DNA from: Lampropedia puyangensis
GTDB lineage: Bacteria > Pseudomonadota > Gammaproteobacteria > Burkholderiales > Burkholderiaceae_C
Length of the DNA: 64,000 bases
Reading direction: 5' to 3'
Assembly (NCBI RefSeq): GCF_004833285.1
Contig: NZ_STFG01000003.1
Span: 124,001 to 188,000 of the forward strand
This document shows positions 18,678-28,117 of the stretch, piece by piece. Made by a program: the position numbers and the translations under genes. The notes beneath the pieces are model-generated. The model was given only the letters and a program-made list of their open reading frames with translations. It had not been told where the DNA came from and searched no databases. Within the stretch, counting starts at the first letter, position 1, and each line of letters opens with the position of its first letter.

Positions 18678-20480
18678 TTATTGACCTGACAAGCTATCTT
18701 GCAGCGCTTGACTTGGATCATCAGAGCCATAGCCACTACTGCTAGGCGCGGCAAAAGGATCTGAAACAGCACCCTCAGCACTTTCTCCATAACCTTGTTC
18801 AAAGGGGTTCCCCTCCCCGTAACCACCTTGACCACTGAGGGAGTCAAGCATTTGGGCACCAACAGCATCCATATCCACATCGACAGCAACATCCAAATTA
18901 CCTGTGACCAAATTAGGAAACGCAATCAATGAGCCAACCATAACCAACTGAATGCACAAGAAAGGAATTGCCCCCTTATAGATTTGCATCGTTGTAACGG
19001 GCTCAATCACTTTGTGCGTCACTTTGTCGACATACTGCTTGTCAGGCGCTACAGAACGCAGAAAGAAGAGTGCGAAACCAAAAGGTGGGTGCATGAATGA
19101 CGTTTGCATATTCATCGCCAAAATCACACCGAACCAGATCAAATCAATGCCCAGCGAATGCGCAACAGGCCCCAAAAGCGGCACCACGATGAATGACAGT
19201 TCAAAATAATCAAGGAAGAACGCCAAGAAAAACACCAATACGTTCACCAATATCAAGAAACCAATTTGCCCACCAGGCAACGATGTCAGCAGATGTTCAA
19301 CCCAAATAGGACCATCTGCTGCCTGAAACACCATGCTGAAGGTGGTTGCTCCAATCAGAATAAACATCACAAAACTTGTCAGGCGTGTAGACGAAGCCAA
19401 AGCCTGCTTAAACAACGTCATATCCAAACGTTTGCGCAAAAATCCCATGACGATGGCAGCCATAGCGCCCATCGCTCCACCTTCCGTTGGTGTTGCGATA
19501 CCCAAGAAAATCGTGCCGAGTACCAGGAAAATAAGAAGCAAAGGCGGAATCAGCACAAACGTCACACGCTCAGCCAAACGCGAAAGCAACGTCAACCCAA
19601 ACAACCTGTTCAAGCTGGCGATCAAAAAAGCAACAAATGCACCACCGCACATGGCTGTGACGACTTTCTCATCCATGGCAACACTGGTGACTTCGCGCCC
19701 TTCGATCCATGTATGAATATCTGCCATGTGCGATGCCAAAAATACGGATACCACTGCAGACAAAGTCATCAGCACCACGAGGGAGGTGTAACCCGCACTA
19801 CCATTGTCTTCGCGATATATGCGCGCTTCTGGTGGCAAAGCTGGCACTGCGTTAGGGCGAAAAATCGCGAGCAAGACAATCCAAACCACATAGCAGCCAA
19901 TCAGCATCATCGCAGGAATCATGGCACCTTTGTACATCTCACCTACGCTGCGCCCCAATTGGTCAGCCATCAAAATCAGAACTAACGAAGGCGGCACAAT
20001 TTGCGCCAAAGTGCCTGAGGCGGCAATAACGCCACTGGCCAACTTACGGTCGTATCCGTAGCGCAGCATGATGGGCAAGGAAATCAAACCCATTGAAATA
20101 ACCGATGCAGCCACAACGCCAGTAGTAGCAGCAAGCATCGCCCCCACAAACACCACGGCCAAAGCCAATCCACCACGAATGGAGCCAAATACTTGCCCCA
20201 CGGTTTCAATCAGGTCCTCGGCCATACCGCTGCGCTCCATCACCAGTCCCATCAAGGTGAAAAATGGAACCGCCAACAGCGTGTCATTCGCCAAAATCCC
20301 AATCAATCGCTGAGGAAGCCATGCAATGATAGAAGCTGGAAAAACCCCCATTTCAATGCCAAGAAAGGCAAACAATAAGCCGCAAGCGCCCAAACTAAAG
20401 GCCACAGGAAAACCCAGCAGCAAAAACACAATCAGCCCAGCAAACATGATGGGCGCGAAATTTGAAGCAATCAATTCCAT
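18678..20480 (-). CDS. TRAP transporter large permease, long form, with acidic low-complexity tail
   Basis: DctM-type sodium-coupled organic-acid permease, 600 residues rather than the usual 430. Multiple hydrophobic helices carry MERSGMAEDLIETVGQVFG, IVPPSLVLILMADQLGRSVG and a second inverted half with TPTEGGAMGAMAA. The extra central loop is typical of the large subclass. The last 75 or so residues are non-membrane and rich in Gly, Ser, Asp and Tyr; DSLSGQ occurs twice, once at the very end. The ATG at 20478-20480 has GGAG nine bases ahead. An ATG at 20504 overlapping the small-permease stop is the alternative. No binding-protein gene is adjacent. Confidence 0.9.
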   Translation of the reverse strand: MELIASNFAPIMFAGLIVFLLLGFPVAFSLGACGLLFAFLGIEMGVFPASIIAWLPQRLIGILANDTLLAVPFFTLMGLVMERSGMAEDLIETVGQVFGSIRGGLALAVVFVGAMLAATTGVVAASVISMGLISLPIMLRYGYDRKLASGVIAASGTLAQIVPPSLVLILMADQLGRSVGEMYKGAMIPAMMLIGCYVVWIVLLAIFRPNAVPALPPEARIYREDNGSAGYTSLVVLMTLSAVVSVFLASHMADIHTWIEGREVTSVAMDEKVVTAMCGGAFVAFLIASLNRLFGLTLLSRLAERVTFVLIPPLLLIFLVLGTIFLGIATPTEGGAMGAMAAIVMGFLRKRLDMTLFKQALASSTRLTSFVMFILIGATTFSMVFQAADGPIWVEHLLTSLPGGQIGFLILVNVLVFFLAFFLDYFELSFIVVPLLGPVAHSLGIDLIWFGVILAMNMQTSFMHPPFGFALFFLRSVAPDKQYVDKVTHKVIEPVTTMQIYKGAIPFLCIQLVMVGSLIAFPNLVTGNLDVAVDVDMDAVGAQMLDSLSGQGGYGEGNPFEQGYGESAEGAVSDPFAAPSSSGYGSDDPSQALQDSLSGQ

Positions 20481-20503
20481 GGTGTATGACTCCGTAATGC
20501 CCA

Positions 20504-21145
20504 TCAAACTTGGGGGACAGTTTTCTCTGACGCTGCTTGCGCTTGCAACATCTTGGCATCACGTTCTTGAGCCTCTTTGCGCAACACTTCAGCCAACTCT
20601 TGCTCTGCACTGACATCCACCAACTTACCCATAGGGTCTGGACCATGCCCAGTCAAAAAGGCTATGCGCTTGATCAGCTCAGACCAGCCTTGCAGCATCA
20701 GCAAAGCCACACCAATTGGAATAGAAAGCCATACCGGCCATCGAATCAATCCCCCCGGATTCCCAGACATTTCCTTAGATGCATACATCTGCATCAAAAC
20801 CGGCCATGTGTAGTAAATGATGACAAGACACAGTGGTGTCAAAAATAATCCAAAGCCAACGATGTCTATCCACACCTGCGTTTTCTTAGACAACCTGCTG
20901 TTGATCACATCAATACGCACATGCTCGCGGTGCAGCAAGGTATACCCAGCCGCCAGCAAAAAACTCCAGGCAAACAAATACCACTGGATTTCCAAAAAAC
21001 CATTGGAGCTGACACCGAAAACTTTACGCACGAGAGCATTGACCGCACTGATCAATGTCGACGCGAGAATCAACCATATTGCGTACTTACCTATGAATGC
21101 GTTGAGCTTATCGATAGCCCTTGATAGGGCAATTAGAGCCTGCAT
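20504..21145 (-). CDS. TRAP transporter small permease (DctQ-like, long form)
   Basis: Membrane partner of the adjoining large permease. It has 213 residues with four hydrophobic helices (GKYAIWLILASTLISAVNAL first) and the family motif GFLEIQWYLFAWSFLLAAGYTLL. The cytoplasmic C-terminal tail of about 45 residues is charged and alanine-rich (EQELAEVLRKEAQERDAKML) and may form a coiled coil. Its stop sits 23 bp ahead of the large-permease start. The expected periplasmic DctP is not encoded on either side, so the binding protein must come from elsewhere. Confidence 0.88.
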   Translation of the reverse strand: MQALIALSRAIDKLNAFIGKYAIWLILASTLISAVNALVRKVFGVSSNGFLEIQWYLFAWSFLLAAGYTLLHREHVRIDVINSRLSKKTQVWIDIVGFGLFLTPLCLVIIYYTWPVLMQMYASKEMSGNPGGLIRWPVWLSIPIGVALLMLQGWSELIKRIAFLTGHGPDPMGKLVDVSAEQELAEVLRKEAQERDAKMLQAQAASEKTVPQV

Positions 21146-21532
21146 GGTGTCTCCAAATAGTGGCTATTAGGAATTCACAAACCACTGGTATGCGATATGT
21201 GTCTTCAAGAAGAGGCCAGATTGTACGAAGACGCCATCCTTAATGACATAGTGAGAATGCTAGGTCGCGTTATTTTTTCGTCGTAGGACTGGCATGCAAC
21301 CAGAATGCCTGCAATCCGCACAATTGCGGCACTATCTATGCCGCAGGAGTGCCTGCCCTTCTCGGGCTGGCTTAAAATATGTGGTTGTCTACGTTGCTGT
21401 TGGTTATTGCACATCCGCTAAATCAAACAGAACAACATAATCATTCATTTCACTTGCCGAGTGCGGCATGCCCAATACCCACCAGTGGTGAAAGCATGCT
21501 TAAAAGCGCAGGCGTGTCCAAAGGAAACTACC
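21146..21532. other. 387 bp divergent intergenic region
   Basis: Lies between the TRAP small permease (leftward) and ychF (rightward), so it should hold both promoters. A -10-like TAAAAT is at about 21373-21378. Small inverted repeats include CCGCA/TGCGG (21315-21328) and GCCC/GGGC near 21355-21366. No coding frame here is convincing. Confidence 0.4.
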
Positions 21533-22627
21533 ATGAGCTTGCAATGCGGCATCGTGGGTTTGCCAAACGTCGGCAAATCCACCCTTTTCAACGCGTTGAC
21601 CAACGCAGGAATCGCAGCAGAAAACTACCCTTTCTGCACGATTGAACCAAATGAAGGCGTAGTCGAAGTCCCTGACCCACGTTTGCAACAGCTCGCAGAA
21701 ATCGTCAAGCCTGAGCGCATCCTTCCTGCTGTGGTCGAGTTTGTCGACATTGCGGGTCTGGTCGCCGGTGCCAGCAAAGGCGAAGGCTTGGGCAACCAGT
21801 TTTTGGCCCACATTCGTGAGACCAATGCGATCATCAACGTGGTCCGCTGCTTTGAAGACCCGAACGTCATCCATGTTGCAGGCAAGGTTGACCCTATTGC
21901 CGATATCGAAGTCATTCAAACCGAGCTCTGCTTGGCTGACATGGGCACCGTGGAGAAATCCATCGTGCGCTATAGCAAATTGGCCAAATCTGGCCAAGAT
22001 AAAGAAGCTGCAAAAATACTAGCCGTTTTGCAAAAAGTACAGCCTGCACTGGATGATGCAAAACCCATCCGCACGCTGGGTCTCTCAGAAGACGAGCTCC
22101 TGCTTCTCAAGCCGTTGAGTCTCATCACAGCCAAGCCGGCCATGTTTGTTGGCAACGTGAGTGAAGATGGCTTTGAAAACAACCCATTCTTAGACCGTTT
22201 GGCGCAATACGCTTCAAGTCAAGGTGCCCCTGTTGTGGCAATTTCTGCCAAAATTGAGTCAGAGCTAGCCGGAATGGAGCCTGAAGATCGCGCCTTGTTT
22301 CTGGAAGAAATTGGTCAGTCCGAACCTGGTTTGAACCGCCTGATTCGCGCCGCGTATGACTTGCTTGGCTTGCAAACATACTTTACTGCGGGCGTAAAAG
22401 AAGTCCGGGCCTGGACTGTAAAAAAAGGCGCAACGGCTCCGCAGGCAGCAGGCGTCATCCACGGCGACTTCGAGCGTGGTTTCATCCGCGCCCAAACCAT
22501 TGCATTTGATGATTTCATCCAATTCAAAGGTGAGCAAGGTGCCAAAGAAGCCGGAAAGATGCGCGCTGAAGGCAAAGAGTACATCGTCAAAGATGGCGAT
22601 GTGCTGAATTTCTTGTTCAACGTCTGA
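21533..22627 (+). CDS. ychF: Redox-regulated ATPase YchF (Obg family)
   Basis: Ribosome-associated P-loop protein of the Obg family that prefers ATP to GTP. It has 364 residues, standard length. G1 GLPNVGKST is at 9-17; G3 is in [16 protein letters not shown]; the altered G4 is NVSED in place of NKxD, the change linked to ATP use; and the C-terminal TGS-like domain has [19 protein letters not shown]. The ATG at 21533 has AAGGAAAC ahead, so the longer frame from 21461 is rejected. It is monocistronic. Confidence 0.97.
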   Translation: MSLQCGIVGLPNVGKSTLFNALTNAGIAAENYPFCTIEPNEGVVEVPDPRLQQLAEIVKPERILPAVVEFVDIAGLVAGASKGEGLGNQFLAHIRETNAIINVVRCFEDPNVIHVAGKVDPIADIEVIQTELCLADMGTVEKSIVRYSKLAKSGQDKEAAKILAVLQKVQPALDDAKPIRTLGLSEDELLLLKPLSLITAKPAMFVGNVSEDGFENNPFLDRLAQYASSQGAPVVAISAKIESELAGMEPEDRALFLEEIGQSEPGLNRLIRAAYDLLGLQTYFTAGVKEVRAWTVKKGATAPQAAGVIHGDFERGFIRAQTIAFDDFIQFKGEQGAKEAGKMRAEGKEYIVKDGDVLNFLFNV

Positions 22628-22739
22628 CATTCAGAATGGCTGCTCCAAGGCTATTGATGGCTAAAAATCTGAAAATGCTCGACCATCAATCACGTCTTGT
22701 GATGTTCACTGCAAACAAGGCCTTTTCGGCGTGAAAAAA

Positions 22740-23774
22740 ATGACCCAAATGGCACACACATCAAATCATCCGAAAACATCTGCAGCAGACCACGTCGGTA
22801 TTGTGTTGTGTAATTTGGGCACACCTTCTGAACCGACCCCCAGTGCCGTTCGGCAGTATTTGGCTGAGTTTCTCAGTGACCCCCGCGTTGTTGAGATTCC
22901 TGGCCTGCTATGGAAACCGATTCTTCACGGTTTGATATTGCCTCGCAGGCCAAAAGCGTCAGCACAAAAGTACCAGAAAATCTGGCTTAAGGATGGAGGA
23001 TCCCCCCTGCTGCACTACACGCAAAAACAGGCAACCTTATTGCGTGGATGGCTAGAGGAAGCAGGTGTGCAAGGCGTTGAGGTCGCCACTGGAATGCGCT
23101 ATGGTGCCCCGTCTCTTCTACAGCAGTTGCAGGCTTGGTATCAACAAGGCATGCGACGCATGCTCATTGTGCCGATGTACCCCCAGTACTCCGGCACCAC
23201 GACAGCCAGCGTATACGATTTGGCCTACCAATGGGCGCAAAGCAAACGCGACATACCAGACCTCCGAATAGTGAAAGAGTATGCGCAAGCTGAAGGCTAT
23301 ATCGCTGCGCTAGCGCGCCGCGTAGTAGAGCATTGGCAAACACATGGGCGTCCCGATCAACTCATCATGAGTTACCACGGAATTCCTGCACGTAATGTTG
23401 AGTTGGGTGATCCATACCAAGCGCAGTGCATTCAAACCTCAGAACTGTTGGCGCAGCGCTTGGGCTTACCAAAAAACCAGTATCTGGTCACATTTCAGTC
23501 GCGCTTTGGCAAGGCCAAGTGGCTTGAACCCTATACCCAACCAACACTAGAACGGTTAGCCCAGCAAGGCACACGTGTGGTGGATGTCATTTGCCCCGGC
23601 TTCTCTGCTGATTGCCTCGAAACATTGGAGGAGATCAATATGGAAGTGCGTGATGCCTTTATTGAGAACGGTGGGCAAGAATTCCGCTACATCCCATGCT
23701 TGAATGAACATCCTGAGTGGATCAGTGCTTTGCGAGATTTGGTCGTGACCAATTTAAATGGATGGCTGCGCTAA
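22740..23774 (+). CDS. hemH: Ferrochelatase
   Basis: Inserts ferrous iron into protoporphyrin IX, the last step of haem synthesis. About 344 residues. It shows GIVLCNLGTPSEPTPSAV at the start, the catalytic His in LIMSYHGIPARN and the acidic helix PGFSADCLETLEEI that carries conserved Glu residues. The start is uncertain: a GTG at 22731 and ATGs at 22740 and 22749 are all in frame ahead of the fold; none has a strong SD. It lies 100 bp after ychF. Confidence 0.95.
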   Translation: MTQMAHTSNHPKTSAADHVGIVLCNLGTPSEPTPSAVRQYLAEFLSDPRVVEIPGLLWKPILHGLILPRRPKASAQKYQKIWLKDGGSPLLHYTQKQATLLRGWLEEAGVQGVEVATGMRYGAPSLLQQLQAWYQQGMRRMLIVPMYPQYSGTTTASVYDLAYQWAQSKRDIPDLRIVKEYAQAEGYIAALARRVVEHWQTHGRPDQLIMSYHGIPARNVELGDPYQAQCIQTSELLAQRLGLPKNQYLVTFQSRFGKAKWLEPYTQPTLERLAQQGTRVVDVICPGFSADCLETLEEINMEVRDAFIENGGQEFRYIPCLNEHPEWISALRDLVVTNLNGWLR

Positions 23775-23785
23775 AAAATAGCACA

Positions 23786-24055
23786 TCAACGGCGTAAACA
23801 AAGCAACTGCAAACTGGCCAGGGTAACGCACAAACAGGCATATCCAACAACCGTTCCATCCTCTGCAAAAACAAGTAGTGCCACCAATTGCACCAACATG
23901 GCAGCGAAGCCACTGATCAGCCAATTAAGGCTAAAAGTCCAACGCCACTTTGCACCCCAGAAAATGAAACGGCTTAGAGTCACAAAAAGCAATCCAATGA
24001 CCCATGGCGCAATTGTGAAAGCGGCGTAGTGCAGTAAGAAATCAAAAACCGTCAT
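23786..24055 (-). CDS. Small hypothetical membrane protein
   Basis: 89 residues and almost wholly hydrophobic. Three membrane segments can be seen: near 8-26 (HYAAFTIAPWVIGLLFVTL), 40-62 (FSLNWLISGFAAMLVQLVAL) and 68-86. There are no charged catalytic residues and no signal peptidase site. It ends 11 bp from the hemH stop (convergent) and lies 55 bp past recO on the same strand, so it could be co-transcribed with recO. I do not recognise a family. Confidence 0.6.
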   Translation of the reverse strand: MTVFDFLLHYAAFTIAPWVIGLLFVTLSRFIFWGAKWRWTFSLNWLISGFAAMLVQLVALLVFAEDGTVVGYACLCVTLASLQLLCLRR

Positions 24056-24110
24056 TCACTCGATTCCCTTTCGCACAAAATGCAAAATGCTTGTTGACAC
24101 AGCAGCCCTC

Positions 24111-24902
24111 TCACAAGCTTCGCAAACCCCGCATCAATCGCTGCGTTTGCAGTTCACCCCCTAAATAATGGGCAAATGCTGCGCGCAACTGTGGTTTTAA
24201 ATCTACCGCATTCATGCCAAGAGCACGCATGCACTCTGGCAGCGGTTGCTCACTTTGCAGTGCATGCTGAATATCCATCCATTGTTGCCCTAGCAAACTG
24301 CGGCGACCATCTCGTACGTGGTGCAGTCCAATTTCAGGAATCAGGGCATACCGCTGATCTGGCGCTACATTGTCGTGCCCCAATGTTTGGCGTGATAAAT
24401 CTGGCAACATGCCCAATTGACGCAGCAAGATTAACTCGAAAGAGCGAAGCACGGCCTCTAACGCGGCTCCTGGTGCATGTGAAAGGACATGCAGTGTCGT
24501 ATGGTAGGAATCAAAAATGGCGGCATGCGGCTCACCTCGTACCAGCATCCGCATCAACAATTCATTGAGGTACATGCCTGCCAACAACGCCTCATCCTTT
24601 GGTGTAGCGGGCCCACCTGCACGTTCAGCACCACGGATGGAGCCAATTTCCCCAAGCTCACTTTCCGTGTAGGTGTATTCCAAACGCAAAAGCTGTAGGG
24701 GCAACAACAACGATCTAAAGTTAGAGGTCGGCTTTTTCGCCCCTTTGGCAATAGCAACAATCCGCCCCTTTTCCCTAGTCAGAAGCTCTAAAATGAGGCT
24801 TGACTCACTGTAAGGATATTGGTGCAACACATAGGCTTGGTGCTGTGAGGCCCTTTTCGTTTTTCGAGCAGATTGGCCCTGTATTGCGGTCTGCTTGTGC
24901 AT
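24111..24902 (-). CDS. recO: DNA repair protein RecO
   Basis: Anneals strands and loads RecA with RecR in gap repair. About 263 residues from the ATG at 24900-24902; an upstream ATG at 24935 is also open and neither has a clear SD. The N-terminal OB fold begins at QAYVLHQYPYSESSLILELL and continues with RIVAIAKGAKKPTSNFRS. The rest is the helical C-terminal domain. A zinc-finger Cys cluster is not obvious, as in many betaproteobacterial RecO proteins. About 30 basic residues precede the OB fold. It is the last core gene of the lepA-lepB-DUF4845-rnc-era-recO string. Confidence 0.92.
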   Translation of the reverse strand: MHKQTAIQGQSARKTKRASQHQAYVLHQYPYSESSLILELLTREKGRIVAIAKGAKKPTSNFRSLLLPLQLLRLEYTYTESELGEIGSIRGAERAGGPATPKDEALLAGMYLNELLMRMLVRGEPHAAIFDSYHTTLHVLSHAPGAALEAVLRSFELILLRQLGMLPDLSRQTLGHDNVAPDQRYALIPEIGLHHVRDGRRSLLGQQWMDIQHALQSEQPLPECMRALGMNAVDLKPQLRAAFAHYLGGELQTQRLMRGLRSL

Positions 24903-24970
24903 ATTAGAGGTCACGCGTTGAGGCCCAGACCACATATTGCACAGGGAAGAACAGCAACACCATAAAACGA

Positions 24971-25912
24971 TTATTCGTAGCCGTATGCGCGCAAACGCGT
25001 AGCATCATCCGCCCAACCTGAGCGCACTTTGACCCAAAGCTCCAGAAAAACTTTCGCATCCATCAGTTTTTCAAGTTCCACCCGCGCTTCGGTGCCAATA
25101 CGTTTGAGTCGCTCGCCCTTTTCACCAATTACCATGGCTTTGTGGCCTTCACGCTCGACCACAATGCTGGCGGCAATACGAATCATCCGGCTGGCCGTCT
25201 TACCCGGCTCTTCACTGAATTTATCAATCACAACGGTGGAGGTATACGGAAGTTCATCACCAGTGAGCCGAAAAAGCTTCTCCCGCACCATCTCTGCAGC
25301 CAAAAACCGCTCGCTCTTGTCGGTGAGCTCATCCTCGTCATACCACCATTCTTGCTCTGGCAAATAGCCTTCGCACACACCAAGTAAACGCGCGACATCT
25401 TTAGGGTTTTTAGCCGTCATCGGCACAAATTCCACAAAATGATGCCGCTCATGCATGCTCTTCAACCAAGGAGCCAACTCAGAGCGGCGGTGCACCATAT
25501 CGAGCTTATTGGCAACCAAAATCGCAGGAATACGCCCTTCAAACAGCGATAAAACTTGGGCATCCTTAAGCGAAAAATTACCCGCCTCCACCACAAATAA
25601 AATCAGATCAACATCGGTGATCGAGCCCGTAACGGCCTTGTTAAGGGACTTGTTTAAGGCGGACTGATGCTTGGTTTGAAAACCAGGCGTATCCACAAAT
25701 ACGAACTGGGTTTGACCTTCGGTTCGAATGCCTGTAATCCGATGGCGCGTAGTTTGCGCCTTGCGTGAAGTAATACTGACTTTTTGCCCAACAAGTGCAT
25801 TCATCAAGGTGGATTTCCCCACATTGGGGCGCCCCACAATGGCAATCAAACCGCAGCGCTGGGCAGGCTCATTACCTGCGTCTTTCTCAACTGAGCTAGA
25901 CAATTCATCCAT
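24971..25912 (-). CDS. era: GTPase Era
   Basis: Ribosome biogenesis GTPase that binds 16S rRNA near its 3' end. It has 313 residues. G1 GRPNVGKS is at about 27-34; the G2 region is [15 protein letters not shown]3 is DTPGFQ; G4 is NKLD. The C-terminal KH domain contains [21 protein letters not shown]. The ATG at 25910-25912 shares its A with the rnc stop TGA (TGATG), indicating translational coupling; the frame upstream lies inside rnc and is rejected. Confidence 0.97.
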   Translation of the reverse strand: MDELSSSVEKDAGNEPAQRCGLIAIVGRPNVGKSTLMNALVGQKVSITSRKAQTTRHRITGIRTEGQTQFVFVDTPGFQTKHQSALNKSLNKAVTGSITDVDLILFVVEAGNFSLKDAQVLSLFEGRIPAILVANKLDMVHRRSELAPWLKSMHERHHFVEFVPMTAKNPKDVARLLGVCEGYLPEQEWWYDEDELTDKSERFLAAEMVREKLFRLTGDELPYTSTVVIDKFSEEPGKTASRMIRIAASIVVEREGHKAMVIGEKGERLKRIGTEARVELEKLMDAKVFLELWVKVRSGWADDATRLRAYGYE

Positions 25913-26610
25913 CACGCTTTCTTTCCTTTTTTCATTAATAAATCCAATACTGCAGCAGCAGCCATGCGCTCCGCAGTTTTGCGCGAAGTGCCTATACCTT
26001 GGGCTTGCAACTGCAGTGCAGGAATACTGCAAGAAACGATAAATTCTTGCTGATGCTCAACGCCCCGCACTTCATCGAGATGGTAGAGTGGAAGAGCCAT
26101 TTTCTTGCCTTGTAACCATTCTTGCAAACTGGTTTTGGGATCCTTGGCTTTGGCCTTAGCCGTCGCAGACAAATCAACTGTGCCAAACAAACGCAGCACC
26201 AAACGTTGTACCGCTTCAAAGCCTTGCTCTAAATACACGACGCCAATCAACGCCTCCACTGCATCTGCAAGAATTGAGGCACGCTGTGCACCGCCAGTTT
26301 TGCGCTCCCCTTCACCGAGAAGAAGTAACGAAGGCAAAGCCAGTTCAAGCGCAATACGATGCAAAGAAGCCTCACAGACTAAATTGGCCCGCGTGCGTGA
26401 AAGCTCCCCCTCAGAGGCATCAGGCAAACGCTGCATCAGCCATCCAGATATGCACAGATTGAGAACCGAATCCCCTAAGAACTCTAAACGTTCATTGTGG
26501 GTAGCAGAAAAACTTCTGTGGGTTAGTGCTTGCCGCAGTTTTCCAGCCTGCTCTAATGGAAAATTCAGGCGCGAACTGAGCACCTGAAGATCAGAATCAG
26601 AAATAAACAA
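25912..26610 (-). CDS. rnc: Ribonuclease III
   Basis: Double-strand-specific endoribonuclease that processes rRNA precursors. It has 232 residues. The catalytic signature [11 protein letters not shown] is at 40-50, with the second acidic cluster in [19 protein letters not shown]. The C-terminal dsRNA-binding domain includes [18 protein letters not shown] and ends in a Lys-rich tail. It lies 95 bp after the DUF4845 gene and overlaps era by one base. Confidence 0.97.
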   Translation of the reverse strand: MFISDSDLQVLSSRLNFPLEQAGKLRQALTHRSFSATHNERLEFLGDSVLNLCISGWLMQRLPDASEGELSRTRANLVCEASLHRIALELALPSLLLLGEGERKTGGAQRASILADAVEALIGVVYLEQGFEAVQRLVLRLFGTVDLSATAKAKAKDPKTSLQEWLQGKKMALPLYHLDEVRGVEHQQEFIVSCSIPALQLQAQGIGTSRKTAERMAAAAVLDLLMKKGKKA

Positions 26611-26705
26611 TTCGAGACTTTGCTATTAAACAAGTATCACCATAAGCGTCTGCCTATTCGTCCAACCAAATGAAGCAGCTACGCAAGCAAATACCAACAC
26701 CTCAA

Positions 26706-27095
26706 CTATTGAGAACTGGCACTGAGCTTATAGGTTAAAAACGCAGGGCCAAACAAAGCGACCTCGCGCACATAATCGACATCTACCACAACGACATCAT
26801 TGACTTTTCGAATGGTCAAATCTTGTGCCTTCACAGGATTGTCATATTGCTCTAAATAATCAATATTGGCCTGCCGATCAAAAGCCTGACGAACCTCTTC
26901 CACGGTAGTACCACTTGAGGCCTGTTTCAACGCACGCTTGATTGCAAAATATTCAGTAGCTACAGGCACAGACTTGAAAACAACGTACCCTGCGAACACC
27001 ACAACAATCGCTAAAAAGCATACGCCAATGAATGAAATGCCGCGCTGTGAATTCGCTGATGCAATGCGCGAACGCGATGAAACAGATAAAGCCAT
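26706..27095 (-). CDS. DUF4845 membrane protein
   Basis: 129 residues with one N-terminal membrane helix (GISFIGVCFLAIVVVFAGYV) preceded by a basic, Ser-rich cytoplasmic stretch. A short periplasmic domain follows with YFAIKRALKQASSGTT and DLTIRKVNDVVVVDVDYVRE. The pattern and the position between lepB and rnc match the DUF4845 family conserved in betaproteobacteria. The function is unknown; the location suggests a link to signal peptidase or envelope assembly. Confidence 0.85.
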   Translation of the reverse strand: MALSVSSRSRIASANSQRGISFIGVCFLAIVVVFAGYVVFKSVPVATEYFAIKRALKQASSGTTVEEVRQAFDRQANIDYLEQYDNPVKAQDLTIRKVNDVVVVDVDYVREVALFGPAFLTYKLSASSQ

Positions 27096-27133
27096 GAAAC
27101 CCTCTTAATGTGAAATACAGAAGAACAATTCGA

Positions 27134-28117
27134 TTACTTTATCTTACCAATTCGGCCAAAATCAGACAAATTCATCCAAACGACTTCTGCTTTGCCAACA
27201 ATATTGTCCTCAGGCACAAATCCCCAGGCTCGTGAGTCCATCGAGTTATCGCGGTTGTCCCCCATCACAAAATAATGGCCGTCAGGAACCTTGCAGGTCA
27301 CGCCTTCAATGGTGTACTGACAATTTTCACGAAACGGGAATGCATCACCGCCCATGATCATGGCTGGCATTTGTGCAATATTGAGAACGTTATAAGAGCG
27401 TCCAGATATCGTCTCTTCAAATTGCTTTGCCTCTCGCATCGAGTCTTTATCAAAGTAGTCAGGCTGAGCTACTGAATTGATCGCCTGACCATTGATGCTC
27501 AGTTTTTTGTTCTGATAACTCACTATATCGCCCGGCAAACCGATTACGCGTTTGATGTAATCCATTTTGGGGTTTGGCGGGTAACGGAACACCATCACAT
27601 CACCACGGGCAGGCTTCTGACCTTGGCTCAAGCGCGTATTGAATACAGGCATTCGGAGCCCATAGGTGTATTTATTCACCAAGATCAAATCACCAACCAG
27701 CAATGTAGGAATCATTGACCCGCTTGGGATGCGAAATGGTTCATATGCAAAAGAGCGCAACACAAACACCACGACGATGACCGGGAAAAGACCCGCAGTC
27801 CAATCCAACCACCAAGGCTGCCGTAGCGTCTGTCTGACCACCGTATCCACGTCTACCTCATCACTTTGCAGCCCTTGCGCCTCAAGCGAATGTTGGCGTG
27901 AACGCAACTGTCCAGCCAGTTGGCTTGCTGCTTGTTTGCGCTTAGGCAAAAAATACAGTTTTTCAGCCAACCAATAAATACCAGTGACCATCGTGGCGAC
28001 TAGGAGCAACAAAGGGAAATCCCCTTCTACCTGACCACTCAACCATAGCGCCAAATATGCAACAACTGCGGCGAGCAAAGCGCCAGTAACAACAGCAATA
28101 GCTTTCACGACGATCAA
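27134..28117 (-). CDS. lepB: Signal peptidase I
   Basis: Inner-membrane serine protease that removes Sec/Tat signal peptides on the periplasmic side. It has 327 residues. Two N-terminal membrane segments (about 5-28 and 36-55) are joined to a third near 108-125. The catalytic Ser is S134 in [12 protein letters not shown]; the general base Lys is about K189 in [11 protein letters not shown]; and box [12 protein letters not shown] is present. Its start overlaps the lepA stop by 4 bp (ATGA at 28114-28117), the usual lepA-lepB coupling. Confidence 0.97.
   Translation of the reverse strand: MIVVKAIAVVTGALLAAVVAYLALWLSGQVEGDFPLLLLVATMVTGIYWLAEKLYFLPKRKQAASQLAGQLRSRQHSLEAQGLQSDEVDVDTVVRQTLRQPWWLDWTAGLFPVIVVVFVLRSFAYEPFRIPSGSMIPTLLVGDLILVNKYTYGLRMPVFNTRLSQGQKPARGDVMVFRYPPNPKMDYIKRVIGLPGDIVSYQNKKLSINGQAINSVAQPDYFDKDSMREAKQFEETISGRSYNVLNIAQMPAMIMGGDAFPFRENCQYTIEGVTCKVPDGHYFVMGDNRDNSMDSRAWGFVPEDNIVGKAEVVWMNLSDFGRIGKIK

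Noticed and set aside
19266-19985. A 239-codon plus-strand frame opposite the long TRAP permease
   Set aside because: Rich in Gln, His and Asn as expected from antisense of membrane helices; no start or family evidence.
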